Source: G020350405 sp964513655 (GTDB lineage: Bacteria; Planctomycetota; Phycisphaerae; Sedimentisphaerales; Anaerobacaceae). Taken from it: 64,000 nucleotides of DNA. Under the pieces are notes generated by a model. It was not told where the DNA came from and made no database searches. It saw nothing but the letters and a program-made list of their open reading frames with translations. Position numbers and translations under genes: made by a program. Location of the stretch: assembly GCA_964513655.1 (NCBI GenBank), contig CAZENQ010000003.1, positions 46,600-110,599 on the forward strand, in the 5' to 3' direction. This document shows positions 53,401 through 63,500 of this stretch, piece after piece. Position 1 is the first letter of the stretch. Each line of letters opens with the position of its first letter.

Positions 53401-54789
53401 ATGCCTTATAATATTCGAATTGTGAGTACGTATCCGCCGCGGAAATGCGGGATAGGGACGTTTTCGCGTGACTTGACGAATGCCCTAGAGTATTTTAGCG
53501 AGGAAGTAAACGCCGTTCATGTTGCTGCGATTGACAAGGACAGCAAAGCTTACAGTGTTCCGGTTGACATTGTTATCGACCAGTACGACCCCAAGAGCTG
53601 GGGTCGCGCGATAACGGCTATATCGGCGCGGGCCAGCGAAAGCCCGGACCCGACTGTTGTTATCCTTCAGCATGAATACGGACTCGACCCTGATGAAAAG
53701 GGTAACGATTGTGAGGGGACGAATTTTGTGGCTATGGCCAAGGCCTTTGCGGAGGAGAAGCTGACAACTTTAGTTTATTTACATACCGTCGTTGACAAGC
53801 CTAATGAGCATCAGCAGAAGGTATTAAAGGGGCTGGCAGAATACAGTGATGGGGTGATAGTGACAACAGAAAGCGCGGTAAGAATACTCGAATCAGATAA
53901 GTACGGTGTTGAGCATGAAAAGGTCAAGCATATAGACCACGGCATCAGGATGCACAACCCATCCTCGTACGACCGGCTGACAATCAAGGAATCATACGGT
54001 CTGGAAGGCAGATTGCTATTGACGACACTGGGTCTCCTGTCGCCGGACAAGGGTATCGAGTACGGGATTCGCGCGTACAGCCGGTTTATACACGAGTCAT
54101 GCACGGACGAGCAAAGAAGCAATATAGTGTATGTAATCGCCGGGGAATATCATCCTGACCTGGTTATGGCAGAAGGCGGGGCGAAATTGCGCCGGTATGA
54201 GGGGGCATTGACCAAGGTCCTTGAAGAATCGAATTTGAAGTGGTGCAGGGTCAAAGAGCTTTGTGGTGTGGATTTCGGGAAGTATGACATAGTTTTTCTT
54301 GAGAGGTTCCTGGATGAGGGTACTTTGATGAAGCTTTACGGGGCGACGAACGCGATGATTCTGCCTTATCTGAACATGCAGCAAATATCCAGCGGCGTGC
54401 TGGCGGACACTTTAGGGTCGGGTCGAGTTGCGGTGACGACGAAATTTCGTTACGCCTTGGAGCTGGTTCATTCAAACGAGTTTTGTCCGGAGGGTCTTGT
54501 AATCGGCAGGTACGCAAGAGGTATTCTTGTCGATGCCGGAGAGGACTCAGTAAAACAGATAGCCGGTGCTCTTGACTATCTGGTTTTTAGCAAGGGCAGG
54601 CGTCTTAAGATGGAGAAGCAAGCTCACCAAAGAGGTTATCAGATGCGATGGCAGAATTCCGCGTGGGCCCTGCTGCAACATATCGAATTTATCATGGAGA
54701 AGATGGAGATAGTTACGGGCAGAGGTATTACGTTTATTAGAGAGAAGCCGTCGGCCCTGGAGAGGAAGAAGAATGTTCGTCGAGCGTAG
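53401..54789 (+). CDS. GT4 family glycosyltransferase
   Basis: A 462-residue GT-B protein. It begins IRIVSTYPPRKCGIGTFSRD, a classic GT4 start with the GxGxFS phosphate loop, then ILQHEYGLDPDEKGN and HTVVDKPNEHQQKVLKG. The donor domain starts LLTTLGLLSPDKGIEYGIRA, and the usual E-x7-E is replaced by MILPYLNMQQISSGVLADTL, as in a branch of GT4 seen near mannan-utilisation genes. It may make or break a manno-oligosaccharide; there is no phosphorylase beside it. AAGGA precedes ATG 53401. It follows a 167-bp gap. Confidence 0.85.
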   Translation: MPYNIRIVSTYPPRKCGIGTFSRDLTNALEYFSEEVNAVHVAAIDKDSKAYSVPVDIVIDQYDPKSWGRAITAISARASESPDPTVVILQHEYGLDPDEKGNDCEGTNFVAMAKAFAEEKLTTLVYLHTVVDKPNEHQQKVLKGLAEYSDGVIVTTESAVRILESDKYGVEHEKVKHIDHGIRMHNPSSYDRLTIKESYGLEGRLLLTTLGLLSPDKGIEYGIRAYSRFIHESCTDEQRSNIVYVIAGEYHPDLVMAEGGAKLRRYEGALTKVLEESNLKWCRVKELCGVDFGKYDIVFLERFLDEGTLMKLYGATNAMILPYLNMQQISSGVLADTLGSGRVAVTTKFRYALELVHSNEFCPEGLVIGRYARGILVDAGEDSVKQIAGALDYLVFSKGRRLKMEKQAHQRGYQMRWQNSAWALLQHIEFIMEKMEIVTGRGITFIREKPSALERKKNVRRA

Positions 54790-54871
54790 CGCGTATTTTG
54801 CTAAAGTGTCGTCCGACAAGACAGGCGGAGCCGGCGTCCTGGCGGGGAGAACGGGACGGTCAGGTGGATTT

Positions 54872-55237
54872 TCAGGAGCGTGACCGGAGGAGTTTGCTGA
54901 GGTGGGAGGCGTCTCCGGCGATGAGGGCAAGGTTTTGGTGTTTTGGTTTATCGCAGGGAGGGCATTCGTAGGAGTCGGTGATTAGACGGAGGTAAGGAAT
55001 AGAGTGTCGAGAGCAACAGAGGTAGAATTCGGTTGAGGAGGAGTCTTTGGAGAAGAGGGCCATGTCACGTGTGTCCTCGGCGGCCATTAAGAGGTCGGTG
55101 AACTGCCGGCGCAATCTTGCAGGTTCACCGCCCGCGACCTCCGAGAGCGACATTGTGATTTTGAACCACTTCACGATTTCACGCTGCTTTTTCCCGGGGT
55201 TTATACAAAGGATGGCAGGAATGCGAGGGGGATGCAA
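54872..55237 (-). CDS. Small hypothetical protein
   Basis: A 121-codon frame with no family I recognise. It reads KKQREIVKWFKITMSLSEVA, LRRQFTDLLMAAEDTRDMAL, LCCSRHSIPYLRLITDSYE and then CPPCDKPKHQNLALIAGD, with a Cys-x2-Cys pair. The composition is plausible for a soluble protein and no plus-strand frame competes well. The only start for the full frame is TTG at 55237; ATG 55153 (MSLSEVAG) would shorten it to about 93 residues. No clear ribosome site. The spacer 54790-55432 holds nothing else. Confidence 0.45.
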   Translation of the reverse strand: MHPPRIPAILCINPGKKQREIVKWFKITMSLSEVAGGEPARLRRQFTDLLMAAEDTRDMALFSKDSSSTEFYLCCSRHSIPYLRLITDSYECPPCDKPKHQNLALIAGDASHLSKLLRSRS

Positions 55238-55432
55238 GGATTTTTTAAAGTAAAAAGAATTTTTTTTAAAAAACGGGTGTTTTTTGAGACTTTGGGTGGT
55301 CAGGGACGGTTTACGAAGGGGGAAATCGGTTGAAAAGTAATAAGTCAGGCAGGGAAAAGGGCGATATAAGTAAAAGGGAGAAGTCAGGAGTCAGAAGCCA
55401 AAAGGTGGTTGGGCGGTGAGGAAGCCTGAATT

Positions 55433-56473
55433 ATGGGAGCTGAGAGATTAGTTAGTGCGTTGGAGGAGGTATTAGGGTGGGTGAAGTACGGGTGGAGTTT
55501 CGATATTCGTAGAGCGGCAGAGAAGGGAGACTTAACGGGGGTGAGATGGATTCTGTCGAAGCGGCCTGAGTTTGCTGGCCTGCGGGACAAGGGCGGTGAG
55601 ACTGCGCTGCACAAGGCGGCGGGCAACGGATGGCGGCAGACAGTGGAAGTGCTGGTTGCAAGCGGGGCGGAGGTGAACACGGTAAGCCACAAGGGGCATA
55701 CGCCGTTGCACCGGGCGGCGCGGGGACATAGAGAGGTAGTGGAGGTTCTGCTTGCGTTGGGGGCGGACGTTCACGCGGAGAGCAACAAGGGACATACTGC
55801 CCTGCACAGTGCGGCAGCGCGTGGTCAGCGGGAGATAGCGGAGGTTTTGGTAGGTGCGGGTGCGGACGCGAACGCAAAGGACAAGTGCGGGAGGACGCTT
55901 TTGCATGTGGTGGCGAGCGAGGGACAAAGCGGAGTGGGCTCGCTACTTATCGGGAACGGTGCGGAGGTAAACAGCAGGTGCGGCAGGGGTGAGACAGCGC
56001 TTCATGTGGCGGCGCGAGAGGGACACAAGGGGGTGGTTGAGCTATTGGCGGGCAATGGGGCGGAGATAAGCGGGAAGGACAATGAGGGGGCGACGGCACT
56101 TCACAACGCGGCGCAGGAAGGGCATAGGGATATAGTTGAATTTCTTGTTGCGAATGGGGCGGAAGTGAACGCAGCGAACAGCAAGGGACATACGCCGCTG
56201 CATCGGGCGGCAGGCAAGGAGGTTGAGGTTGTTAAGTTTTTACTTTGTCACGGCGCCGAGGTGCATGCGGCGAGCAGGAAAGGGCATACGGCACTGCATC
56301 GTGCGGCGGCGCGGGGCCGGAGGCGGATAGTTAAGCTATTGCTCTCGGCGGGTGCGGACGTGGAGGTGAAGGACAAGTGGTGCAGGACGGCGATGGACGC
56401 GGCGGTGAAGGAAAAGCAGGAGGAGATAGCGGAGCTGTTGAGAAGTCACATCGGGGCGGGAGTACACGCCTGA
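55433..56473 (+). CDS. Ankyrin repeat protein
   Basis: A 346-residue protein made almost entirely of ankyrin repeats: a capping half repeat, then about nine units of the pattern GHTALHxAAxxGHxxxVxxLLxxGAxVN (GETALHKAAGNGWRQTV, GHTPLHRAARGHREVV, GATALHNAAQEGHRDIV and so on). Two units are one residue short (AARGHREVV, AAGKEVEVV). No signal peptide, membrane segment or enzyme domain is visible, so it should be a cytoplasmic protein-binding scaffold. Strong nucleotide similarity between units suggests expansion by internal duplication. Partner unknown. Confidence 0.9.
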   Translation: MGAERLVSALEEVLGWVKYGWSFDIRRAAEKGDLTGVRWILSKRPEFAGLRDKGGETALHKAAGNGWRQTVEVLVASGAEVNTVSHKGHTPLHRAARGHREVVEVLLALGADVHAESNKGHTALHSAAARGQREIAEVLVGAGADANAKDKCGRTLLHVVASEGQSGVGSLLIGNGAEVNSRCGRGETALHVAAREGHKGVVELLAGNGAEISGKDNEGATALHNAAQEGHRDIVEFLVANGAEVNAANSKGHTPLHRAAGKEVEVVKFLLCHGAEVHAASRKGHTALHRAAARGRRRIVKLLLSAGADVEVKDKWCRTAMDAAVKEKQEEIAELLRSHIGAGVHA

Positions 56474-56668
56474 GCTGCGGTTAGTCACTGACGCGACGAG
56501 GCGGAGACATTCAAAGCACGAATTTCAAAATCCGAGACAAATCCGAATGACCCAAATCCAAGATTCAAAACGGGGCGGGGAGTGCGCAGATTTGAGAAAG
56601 TGTTTTTCATTTTTGGATTTAACGTGTAGAATGCGGAGGAAAAGTATTTTTGTTTACAGGAGGTTTAT

Positions 56669-57844
56669 ATGAAGGTGGAATTTTTTGGTAAGCGGCTGAT
56701 GTCGGTGGTTTTGATCTGTACTGTTTTGTGTTTGGTTTTTGCGGTGGAAGGGGTCTGTGGGCCGAGGGTAAGGGACGAGGTCAAGATACCGGACGTGGGG
56801 GGGTATTTGACGTTGGCGTGTGATTTTCACATGCATACGATTTTTTCTGATGGGAGGGTCTGGCCGACGATTCGGCCGGAAGAGGCGTGGCGAGAGGGGC
56901 TGGATGCGTTTTCGCTAACAGAACATGTGGAGTATCATGCGCACGAAAAGGACGTACGGACAAATTTGAACAGGTCGTACGAGATAGCGCGTGGCAGTGC
57001 GGAGTCGCTTGGGCTGGTGATTGTCAAGGGAGCAGAGATCACCCGAGATATGCCGCCGGGACATTTTAACGCGACTTTCCTGAAGGATGCTAATGCGCTG
57101 GATGTTGAAGAATGGCGGGACGCGATAAAGGCGGCGGTTGAGCAGAAGGGTTTTGTGTTCTGGAACCATCCGGGATGGAAGGGGCAGCATCCAGAGGGGA
57201 AATCCATCTGGTACGAGGAGCATACGGAATTGTACAAGAAGGGTTGGATGCACGGGATAGAGATTGTGAACGACGATGAGTACTATCCTCTGGCGCATAA
57301 GTGGGCTTTGGAGAAGAAATTGACGATGCTTGGTAATTCGGATGTTCACAGTCCCACGGGCCTGAACTATGATTTTGCTGCGGGTGAGCACAGGGCGATG
57401 ACGTTAGTCTTAGCGAAAGAGAGGAGCGAAGAAGCTATTAAAGACGCGCTTTTGAGCAGGCGGACAGTTGTTTACTGGCGGAAAAACTTAATTGGTGAGG
57501 AGAAGTATCTGCGGCCGATATTTGAGGGGTCGATTGAGATAATTAATCCTGACGTCACGATTAAAGGCAAGGGGTCGGCGTATATTCAGATACGGAATAA
57601 GTCAGAGATAGATTTTGAGCTGGAAGGGGCTGGGGAGGTGGAAGAGGTTTCAGCGCCGGGCAGTGCGACGCTTTACGGGGAGAAGGTTAATTTGCTCAGG
57701 ATAAGGGGAAAGAGAGAGGATGTTTCAGGGAAAAAGGGGTTACGGCTGCCATATAAGGTCAAGAACCTTTGGGTAGGGCCTGAGGAAGGTCTTCGTGCGG
57801 AGCTGGTTGTTAAGGTTAGTTTTGTTCCGGCTGAGGAGGAATAG
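56669..57844 (+). CDS. Secreted PHP-domain phosphoesterase (Sb-PDE-like)
   Basis: A 391-residue exported protein; AGGAGG precedes ATG 56669 and the signal is MSVVLICTVLCLVFAVEGVCG. PHP metal ligands are in DFHMHTIFSDG, LTEHVEYHAH, KGAEITRDMPPGHFN, FWNHPGW and GNSDVHSPTG. The C-terminal 110 residues form a beta-rich domain (GSIEIINPDVTIKGKGSAYI). Its layout fits the Sb-PDE-type phosphodiesterase family named for a Sphingobium organophosphate diesterase. It probably hydrolyses phosphodiesters or phosphate esters in the periplasm to gain phosphate. It stands alone. Confidence 0.85.
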   Translation: MKVEFFGKRLMSVVLICTVLCLVFAVEGVCGPRVRDEVKIPDVGGYLTLACDFHMHTIFSDGRVWPTIRPEEAWREGLDAFSLTEHVEYHAHEKDVRTNLNRSYEIARGSAESLGLVIVKGAEITRDMPPGHFNATFLKDANALDVEEWRDAIKAAVEQKGFVFWNHPGWKGQHPEGKSIWYEEHTELYKKGWMHGIEIVNDDEYYPLAHKWALEKKLTMLGNSDVHSPTGLNYDFAAGEHRAMTLVLAKERSEEAIKDALLSRRTVVYWRKNLIGEEKYLRPIFEGSIEIINPDVTIKGKGSAYIQIRNKSEIDFELEGAGEVEEVSAPGSATLYGEKVNLLRIRGKREDVSGKKGLRLPYKVKNLWVGPEEGLRAELVVKVSFVPAEEE

Positions 57845-57926
57845 AGGGGGGAGGTTTTAGCAGACTGTGAGAGTGGTCACACGGACAATGAGCGGAGGTC
57901 AGTATGCTGGGCTTTGGAGTTAGTTT

Positions 57927-58916
57927 TTAGCGAGCGGAGAGGACTTGGCTCAGGTTCTGTTGGTCGTCGGCAGCAGTGGCGGTTGGCGCGTGGCTGCACT
58001 GCTCGTCATGAGCAGTCTGTGGTGCGCAGGTCCTGTCGGGTTGGACATCGCGCTGGACGGGTATGTACTCGGCGACATAACGGTTCGCGTGGTAGATGGT
58101 GATTGATTTTTCGATAGTCAATATCGCAGCGAAAAAGAACGAGACGAAGATGCCGCCGGGGGCACCGGCGATTGCGCCGATGAGCGAGAAGAGTAACAAG
58201 AGCAAGAGGTAGGTTTCGACGAGTGCATCGGCGACGCCGAAGCAGTGATGGCGGGTGTAGAAGTATCCGCCGCCCGGATAAATGATAGAGAGCTTTCTGG
58301 CGCGGGCCTTGCTCTTGAAGTGAAAGCGGCAGGCCGGACAGGTGAAGCTGTTTTCGACGAGGGGGTTTGTGCATCGCGGGCAAAGGTGGGTTCTATGTTG
58401 AGCGGGGCTCTGTTGGCCGTCGAGAGAGACGGATTTGAGCAGGGCCTTTATCTTGGATTTTTCTCTGCTCGCTATGCAGGTAAATCTTTCCTTCGTGCCA
58501 TTTTTGTATTCGGCGATGAGCGTTCGTCCCTTGGTGTAGATTTTTTGACAGTCGGCATAAAGGATTTGTGCTATTGAGCCGCGATAAGAGAAGTCGGACT
58601 TTGTCGGTATGTGGAAGACTCGTCTGTCGGTAAAGACAAAGAGGGAGCGTTTCATAACGAATACGATGGCGCCGGTCAATATCTGTTCGCCGAAGGAGAC
58701 GGGCGAACAGCCAGTTGTGACCTGGAGTACTCTCTCATCCTGGTGCAGGAAGGACGGAAGGAACGTTATTTTCTTCAGCAGCTTTCGCTGTCTTTTTTCT
58801 ATTCTGGGCTTGTAGACGTTCTTGTGATTGGAGAACAGGATTTCGGTGTCCGCGGGAAAGTTTACAGAATGCTGACTATTTTGGTCGATTAGCTGGTTTA
58901 GCGTGTTAAAGGTCAT
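57927..58916 (-). CDS. Membrane protein with PH-like domain and zinc ribbon
   Basis: A 329-residue protein. Residues 60-165 form a beta-rich PH-like domain (SLFVFTDRRVFHIPTKSDF; IAEYKNGTKERFTCIASR), as in bacterial YokE-like domains. A zinc ribbon follows (Cys179-x2-Cys182, Cys193-x2-Cys196, LCPRCTN and FTCPAC). Then come an ARKLSIIYPGGGYFYTRHH stretch of TM2-like type and two hydrophobic segments (LLLLLLFSLIGAIAG, FVSFFFAAILTI). The end is polar. A membrane sensor or stress-response role is possible. Its start is 169 bases downstream of a promoter and terminator-like hairpin. Confidence 0.7.
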   Translation of the reverse strand: MTFNTLNQLIDQNSQHSVNFPADTEILFSNHKNVYKPRIEKRQRKLLKKITFLPSFLHQDERVLQVTTGCSPVSFGEQILTGAIVFVMKRSLFVFTDRRVFHIPTKSDFSYRGSIAQILYADCQKIYTKGRTLIAEYKNGTKERFTCIASREKSKIKALLKSVSLDGQQSPAQHRTHLCPRCTNPLVENSFTCPACRFHFKSKARARKLSIIYPGGGYFYTRHHCFGVADALVETYLLLLLLFSLIGAIAGAPGGIFVSFFFAAILTIEKSITIYHANRYVAEYIPVQRDVQPDRTCAPQTAHDEQCSHAPTATAADDQQNLSQVLSAR

Positions 58917-59026
58917 ATTCTTCGCTGCCTAAAGTTTTTTGGCAATAGGGTAGTATCGGCCGAAATGAGGGGCATCTTGGTTAATAAATCGGTGAAATTA
59001 GGGCGTTTTAGGGGGTGCGAGAGGCA

Positions 59027-59085
59027 TAAAAAAAGCCTCTCCAGCCTGGAGGAGTCTTCTCAACTCGACTGGAGAGGCGCAAGCA
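59027..59085 (-). ncRNA. Candidate attenuated leader or small RNA (about 58 nt)
   Basis: Transcription from the minus-strand promoter at 59092-59120 would start near 59085 and meet a perfect 10-bp stem, GCCTCTCCAG (59078-59069) with CTGGAGAGGC (59044-59035), followed by T7 (59034-59028). A third element, GCCTCTC at 59025-59019, can pair with GAGAGGC of the same stem, so a competing hairpin is possible. The arrangement resembles an attenuator in front of the PH/zinc-ribbon gene. Confidence 0.5.
59028..59078 (-). terminator. Rho-independent terminator on the minus strand
   Basis: 10-bp perfect stem (59078-59069 with 59044-59035), loop of 24 bases, then seven T on the minus strand. No minus-strand gene lies immediately upstream. 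Confidence 0.75.
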
Positions 59086-59091
59086 AATGTG

Positions 59092-59120
59092 TTTATATAT
59101 AAGTGCCCTAAAAGGGGCAA
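59092..59120 (-). promoter_or_regulatory. Sigma70-like promoter on the minus strand
   Basis: TTGCCC (59120-59115), 17-bp spacer, TATAAA (59097-59092): four and five of six consensus bases with ideal spacing. It would drive the small RNA or leader and the gene at 58916. Confidence 0.5.
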
Positions 59121-59254
59121 AGTGTTTCATTTTTTTTTGGAATTTTTAGTAAATTTTTACAAAATTTGCAGAAAACGGCGATAAGAAGGTAAAAATCGCC
59201 TCTGCTGAAATGCGGCATTTAGTATTTGGCAGGGTGGAATCGGGTTTTGGGTAA

Positions 59255-59779
59255 ATGCTGGAGTTTATCAGGGACAGAGAGATATATGAGAGGGTGATTT
59301 GCGGGTGGGTACCCGGGGCGAAGAGGCATGTCTGGCTGGCGACGAGCGATTTGAAGGACATGTATGTGGACAAGGACGGGGGCAGACGGCCATTTCTGGA
59401 GGTCTTGAGTGATTTAGTGAAGAAGAAGGTTGAGGTGCGATTGCTGCATGCGAAGGAGCCGGGGGCAGCTTTTCGGAGGGATTTTGACAGATACCCGAAT
59501 CTAATCGGGGGGATTGAACGGATTTTGTGTCCGAGGGTCCATTTTAAGTCGGTGATAGTGGACGGTAAGCTGGCTTATACGGGAAGCGCAAACCTTACGG
59601 GTGCGGGGATAGGGGCAAAAAGCAAAGACAAGAGGAATTTTGAGGGGGGGATTGTTACCGACGAGAAGGGGATGGTGGGGGAGATAGCGGAGCAGTTCGA
59701 TAGTGTGTGGCGGGGCTGTCATTGTCGGGGGTGCAAGAGGAAGCAGTACTGCGCGGATTACAAAGACCTTCTTGGGTGA
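59255..59779 (+). CDS. Phospholipase D-like protein with C-terminal cysteine cluster
   Basis: A 174-residue protein with one HKD motif, His96-x-Lys98-x4-Asp103 in HFKSVIVDGKLAYTGSANLT, followed by GAGIGAKSKDKRNFEGG. One motif per chain implies a dimer, as in Nuc and other small PLD nucleases. Before it lies a beta-alpha region (VICGWVPGAKRHVWLATSDL). The C-terminus has CHCRGCKRKQYC, four or five closely spaced cysteines that could bind zinc. Nuclease or lipase activity cannot be told apart. It stands alone. Confidence 0.82.
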   Translation: MLEFIRDREIYERVICGWVPGAKRHVWLATSDLKDMYVDKDGGRRPFLEVLSDLVKKKVEVRLLHAKEPGAAFRRDFDRYPNLIGGIERILCPRVHFKSVIVDGKLAYTGSANLTGAGIGAKSKDKRNFEGGIVTDEKGMVGEIAEQFDSVWRGCHCRGCKRKQYCADYKDLLG

Positions 59780-60584
59780 AAACGGGGGCATTTCGATTCA
59801 GGACCTTCGGCTGTGCTGAGGGCTTGCAGCTCTTTTAGTTTTGTGGGTCTGTGGGCTAAATGTGGGCGGCCGGCTGGGTGCGCGTGGTTTTGGGGCAAAA
59901 AAATGTCGGGATTTTTGAAAATTTTTGTTGACAAAGCAGGAAGGGGCGTGGTAGAACTATATTAGGTAAAAAGCAGAAAGGCTGGTCAAGAAGCTGTAAT
60001 ATCATAACTTTTTGTAAGCTATTATACTTTCAAGCCCCTTTCATACCGACCAAGCCTTCGAGGATTAGCTGCTTTTTCCACTGATTTCTTTGTTGCGCCT
60101 ATTACGACAGGGCGCTCGAGGGAGCAAAAATGTGGGAAAAAGCACGATATTCGAGCCGGTTTCGCATCACAGGACGCAAAATAAGAAAATTTTCCGAACA
60201 GCGCGCCCCTTTTGCGCACCTTATAAGCAGATAGCAAAAAAATTTGCGAAATTCCGAAAAAGAAGTGTAATAAATCGGGGGGTAGGGTGCACTCAGTTAT
60301 AGCAGCGGCACTGGATGGACTTGCGGACAAGCATATGTGTTTCAGACGTGAAAGGTGTCTGATGGTAATGGACAGTGAAAGAGTGAAACAGACGGTCGGG
60401 ATTGGGGGAGAAAAGTGAATTTCGTGGCTTATCTGGGCCTTAGTTGGCGAAATTGGAAAAATTTACGGAACAGCAGGGGCCTGCTGCGCATCTTATCAGT
60501 GAAAGGCGAGAATTTGTTCCGGCGCAGACGCGGAGACTGTGCCATCATAATATATTTATCATAGATATTTGAAAGGGACGGAAA
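59780..60584. other. Intergenic stretch without a supported gene
   Basis: 805 bp. It holds a dispersed CTTCGGCT repeat near 59790-59815, a possible -35 TTGACA at 59928-59933 with a weak -10, and two degenerate direct copies around 60190-60245 and 60445-60500 (both with CGAACAGC or GGAACAGC and GCGCA-CTTAT). Frames on both strands look accidental. Confidence 0.55.
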
Positions 60585-63500
60585 ATGAAAGCGGCAATTA
60601 TAACGATGCTGGGCCTGGGGTGGGTGCTGAGTTTTTGCGTAGTGCCGGCGCAAGGGCAGTACGGCGGAGGCAGCGGGACGGCGAAGGACCCGTATTTGAT
60701 TTATACGGCGGAGCAGATGAATGCGATTGGGGCTAATCCGGATGATTGGGACGAGCCTTTTCGGCTGATGGCGGACATTGACCTTTCAGATTATACGGGG
60801 ACGGAATTTAACCTTATAGGGTTGTACGTAGGGTGGAATAGCTCGAAGAACAAACCATTTACTGGTGTTTTTGACGGTAACGGTCACACGATTTCTAATT
60901 TCACATATGACTCTAATGGGGTGGGCTACATCGGGCTTTTCGGATACGTCGGAGGTGGGGAGGTCCGAGATGTGGGGTTAATAGAGCCTGATGTTCAGGC
61001 GCCAGGAAGCTCATACGTTGGTTCGCTGGTTGCGTGCAATGACGGGGAGGTGGAGCGGTGCTACGTAGAGGGCGGCAGCGTTAGTGGAAAATACGATGTG
61101 GGCGGCCTTGCAGGGTGGAATCGTCGTTACAGGACAATCAGCAACTGCTATTCGACGGCGAGCGCGTCGGGAGACGCGGTTGTCGGCGGGCTGGTGGGCG
61201 CGCAACAGGGGAGGGTCACCGGCTGCTATTCGGTGGGCAGTATTTCACAAACGGGCAGTTTTGGGGCAGCCGGGGGTCTTGTGGGATGGAACAGGGGAGA
61301 GATTTCCAACTGCTATTCGGCTGCCAGCATCTGGGGAACGACAAACGTTGGTGGGCTGATAGGGATGAACCGGGGTAGGGACGACATTGACGTAATCACA
61401 AGGTGCTATTCGACCGGTAGTGTCGTCGGAGACAGCAATGTTGGGGGTTTAGTTGGATTAAACGATGACGGCATTGTTTACAATAATTGTTTTTGGGACA
61501 AACAGAGCAGTGAGCGGAGAAGAAGTGCCGGCGGCGTGGGTAAGACAACCATGGAAATGCAGAGGGCGAGCACGTTTGTCGGGTGGAAGTGCGATTCAGC
61601 GTGGACTATCGATGAAGGGAAAGATTATCCACGGCTGTTGTGGGAGAATAAGCCAGGAGCGGTTATAGCCAGCCCATCATACGGGGGAGGGAGCGGAGAG
61701 CCGAACGACCCTTATTTGATATATACGGCCGAGCAACTTAACAGCATCGGGTTAGTTTTGTGCGATTATGATGCGCACTTTAAGCTGACAGCGGATATTG
61801 ACCTTTCGGATTATACGGGGGCGAGTTTCAATATTATAGGGACCAGTTATTACAATCGGTTTGAGGGTGTTTTTGACGGGGACGGGCATACAATATCGAA
61901 CTTCACATACATCTCGCCAGATGGGAATTACATTGGACTTTTCGGGTATGTTGAAGGCGGAGAGATAAGGAATTTGGGATTAATAGACGCGTATATCTTT
62001 GCTGGTACGGGCGATTACGTTGGCGCGCTGGTTGGTTATTTGGACGGCAGGCGCGAAGCGTATTGGAACCTGAGCGGCTGCTATGCAGAAGGTGGGGTTA
62101 TTGCGGGAGTTGGAAGCTACATCGGTGGTTTGGTGGGGGCAACCGATAGAGGCAGAATCTCGGAGTGTTATAGCACGGCTTTTGTTTTGGGTGGTTTTAG
62201 TGTGGGTGGCATTGTGGGATATAACGGAGGAAGAGGGTGCGGAGGGTGGGGGCAAGTATATAACTGCTATTCGACAGGCAGCGTTCTGGGGAATGAAAGA
62301 GTTGGGGGGCTGGTTGGGGGCAATATGGGCGAAATATATAATTGCTATTCGGCAGGAGGTGTGAGTGCGGATGCAAACGCCGGGGGACTTGTAGGAGGTA
62401 ACGTTCCGAGCTGGAGCGAAGTAGCTGACAAGGTTATTGGCTCATTTTGGGACGTGGACAGTAGCGGGCAGGAGAGAAGCGGCGGGGGGAAGGGAAAGAC
62501 AACGGAACAAATGCAAATGGCAAGCACCTTTGTCGGCTGGCGTTGTGACCCTGTCTGGACGATTGATGAGGGTAACGATTATCCACATCTTATCTGGGAA
62601 GACAGGCCGGGTGAACTTATAACCACACCGTCGTACGGGGGAGGCAGTGGGGAGCCGAATGACCCATATTTGATATATACGGCCGAGCATCTTAATATGA
62701 TTGGGCAGGTCTTGTGTGAACTCGATGCGCACTTTAAGCTGATGGCCGACATTGACCTGTCTGGCTTTACAGGTACAGAGTTCAATATTATAGGCCGGGA
62801 TATGTACTTGGCATACTCTGAGTCGCTAACGTTCAGAGGTGTTTTTGATGGTAATGGCCATGAGATATCCAACTTCAATTACAGTGCCGGAGAGGCGCAC
62901 GAGGTAGGAGTCTTTGGGTGGGTAGATAATGGAGAGATCAGAGATTTGGGTTTGAGGGAGCCTAATGTGCAGGTGGTAACAGGGTGGAATGTTGGCTCGT
63001 TAGTTGGTAGGTTGCATGATGGTGTCATTGTAGGCTGCTATGTTGAAGGAGGGAAGGTGTCGGGCGATGTCGATGTGGGCGGTCTGGTGGGAGAAGCGTA
63101 CGGCGATATCTTTGAGTGCTATGCGGCGAGCAGTGTTTCCGGTACCTCAGTGGTAGGCGGGTTAGCAGGATATGTAGGTTCCAGGACGGTTTCGGATTGC
63201 TATGCTACCGGCAGCGTTGAGGGAGATGAAAGGGTCGGCGGACTGATAGGATGCAGTTACAGAGGAGAGATATCGAACTGCTATTCAGCAGGCGAGGTTT
63301 TGGGAACGACCGATGTGGGGGGTCTGGTTGGGAACGAGCAGAGCTTTTCGTATTGGCCGACGGCGTATGCGAAATGTTTCTGGGATATGGATGTTAATCT
63401 GGACGTGAACGGTATCGGAAATGTTGATGACGCGAACGTGACGGGCAAGACTGCGGCGGAGATGCAGATGGGGAGTACGTTTATCGATGCGGGTTGGGAT

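Noticed and set aside
59928..59963. TTGACA followed by TATATT as a promoter
   Set aside because: The spacer would be 24 bases; at 17-18 bases the -10 is poor, and no gene follows for 600 bp.
60022..60330. Frames on both strands in the 59780-60584 spacer
   Set aside because: Composition is not protein-like, starts lack ribosome sites, and the two strands compete equally.
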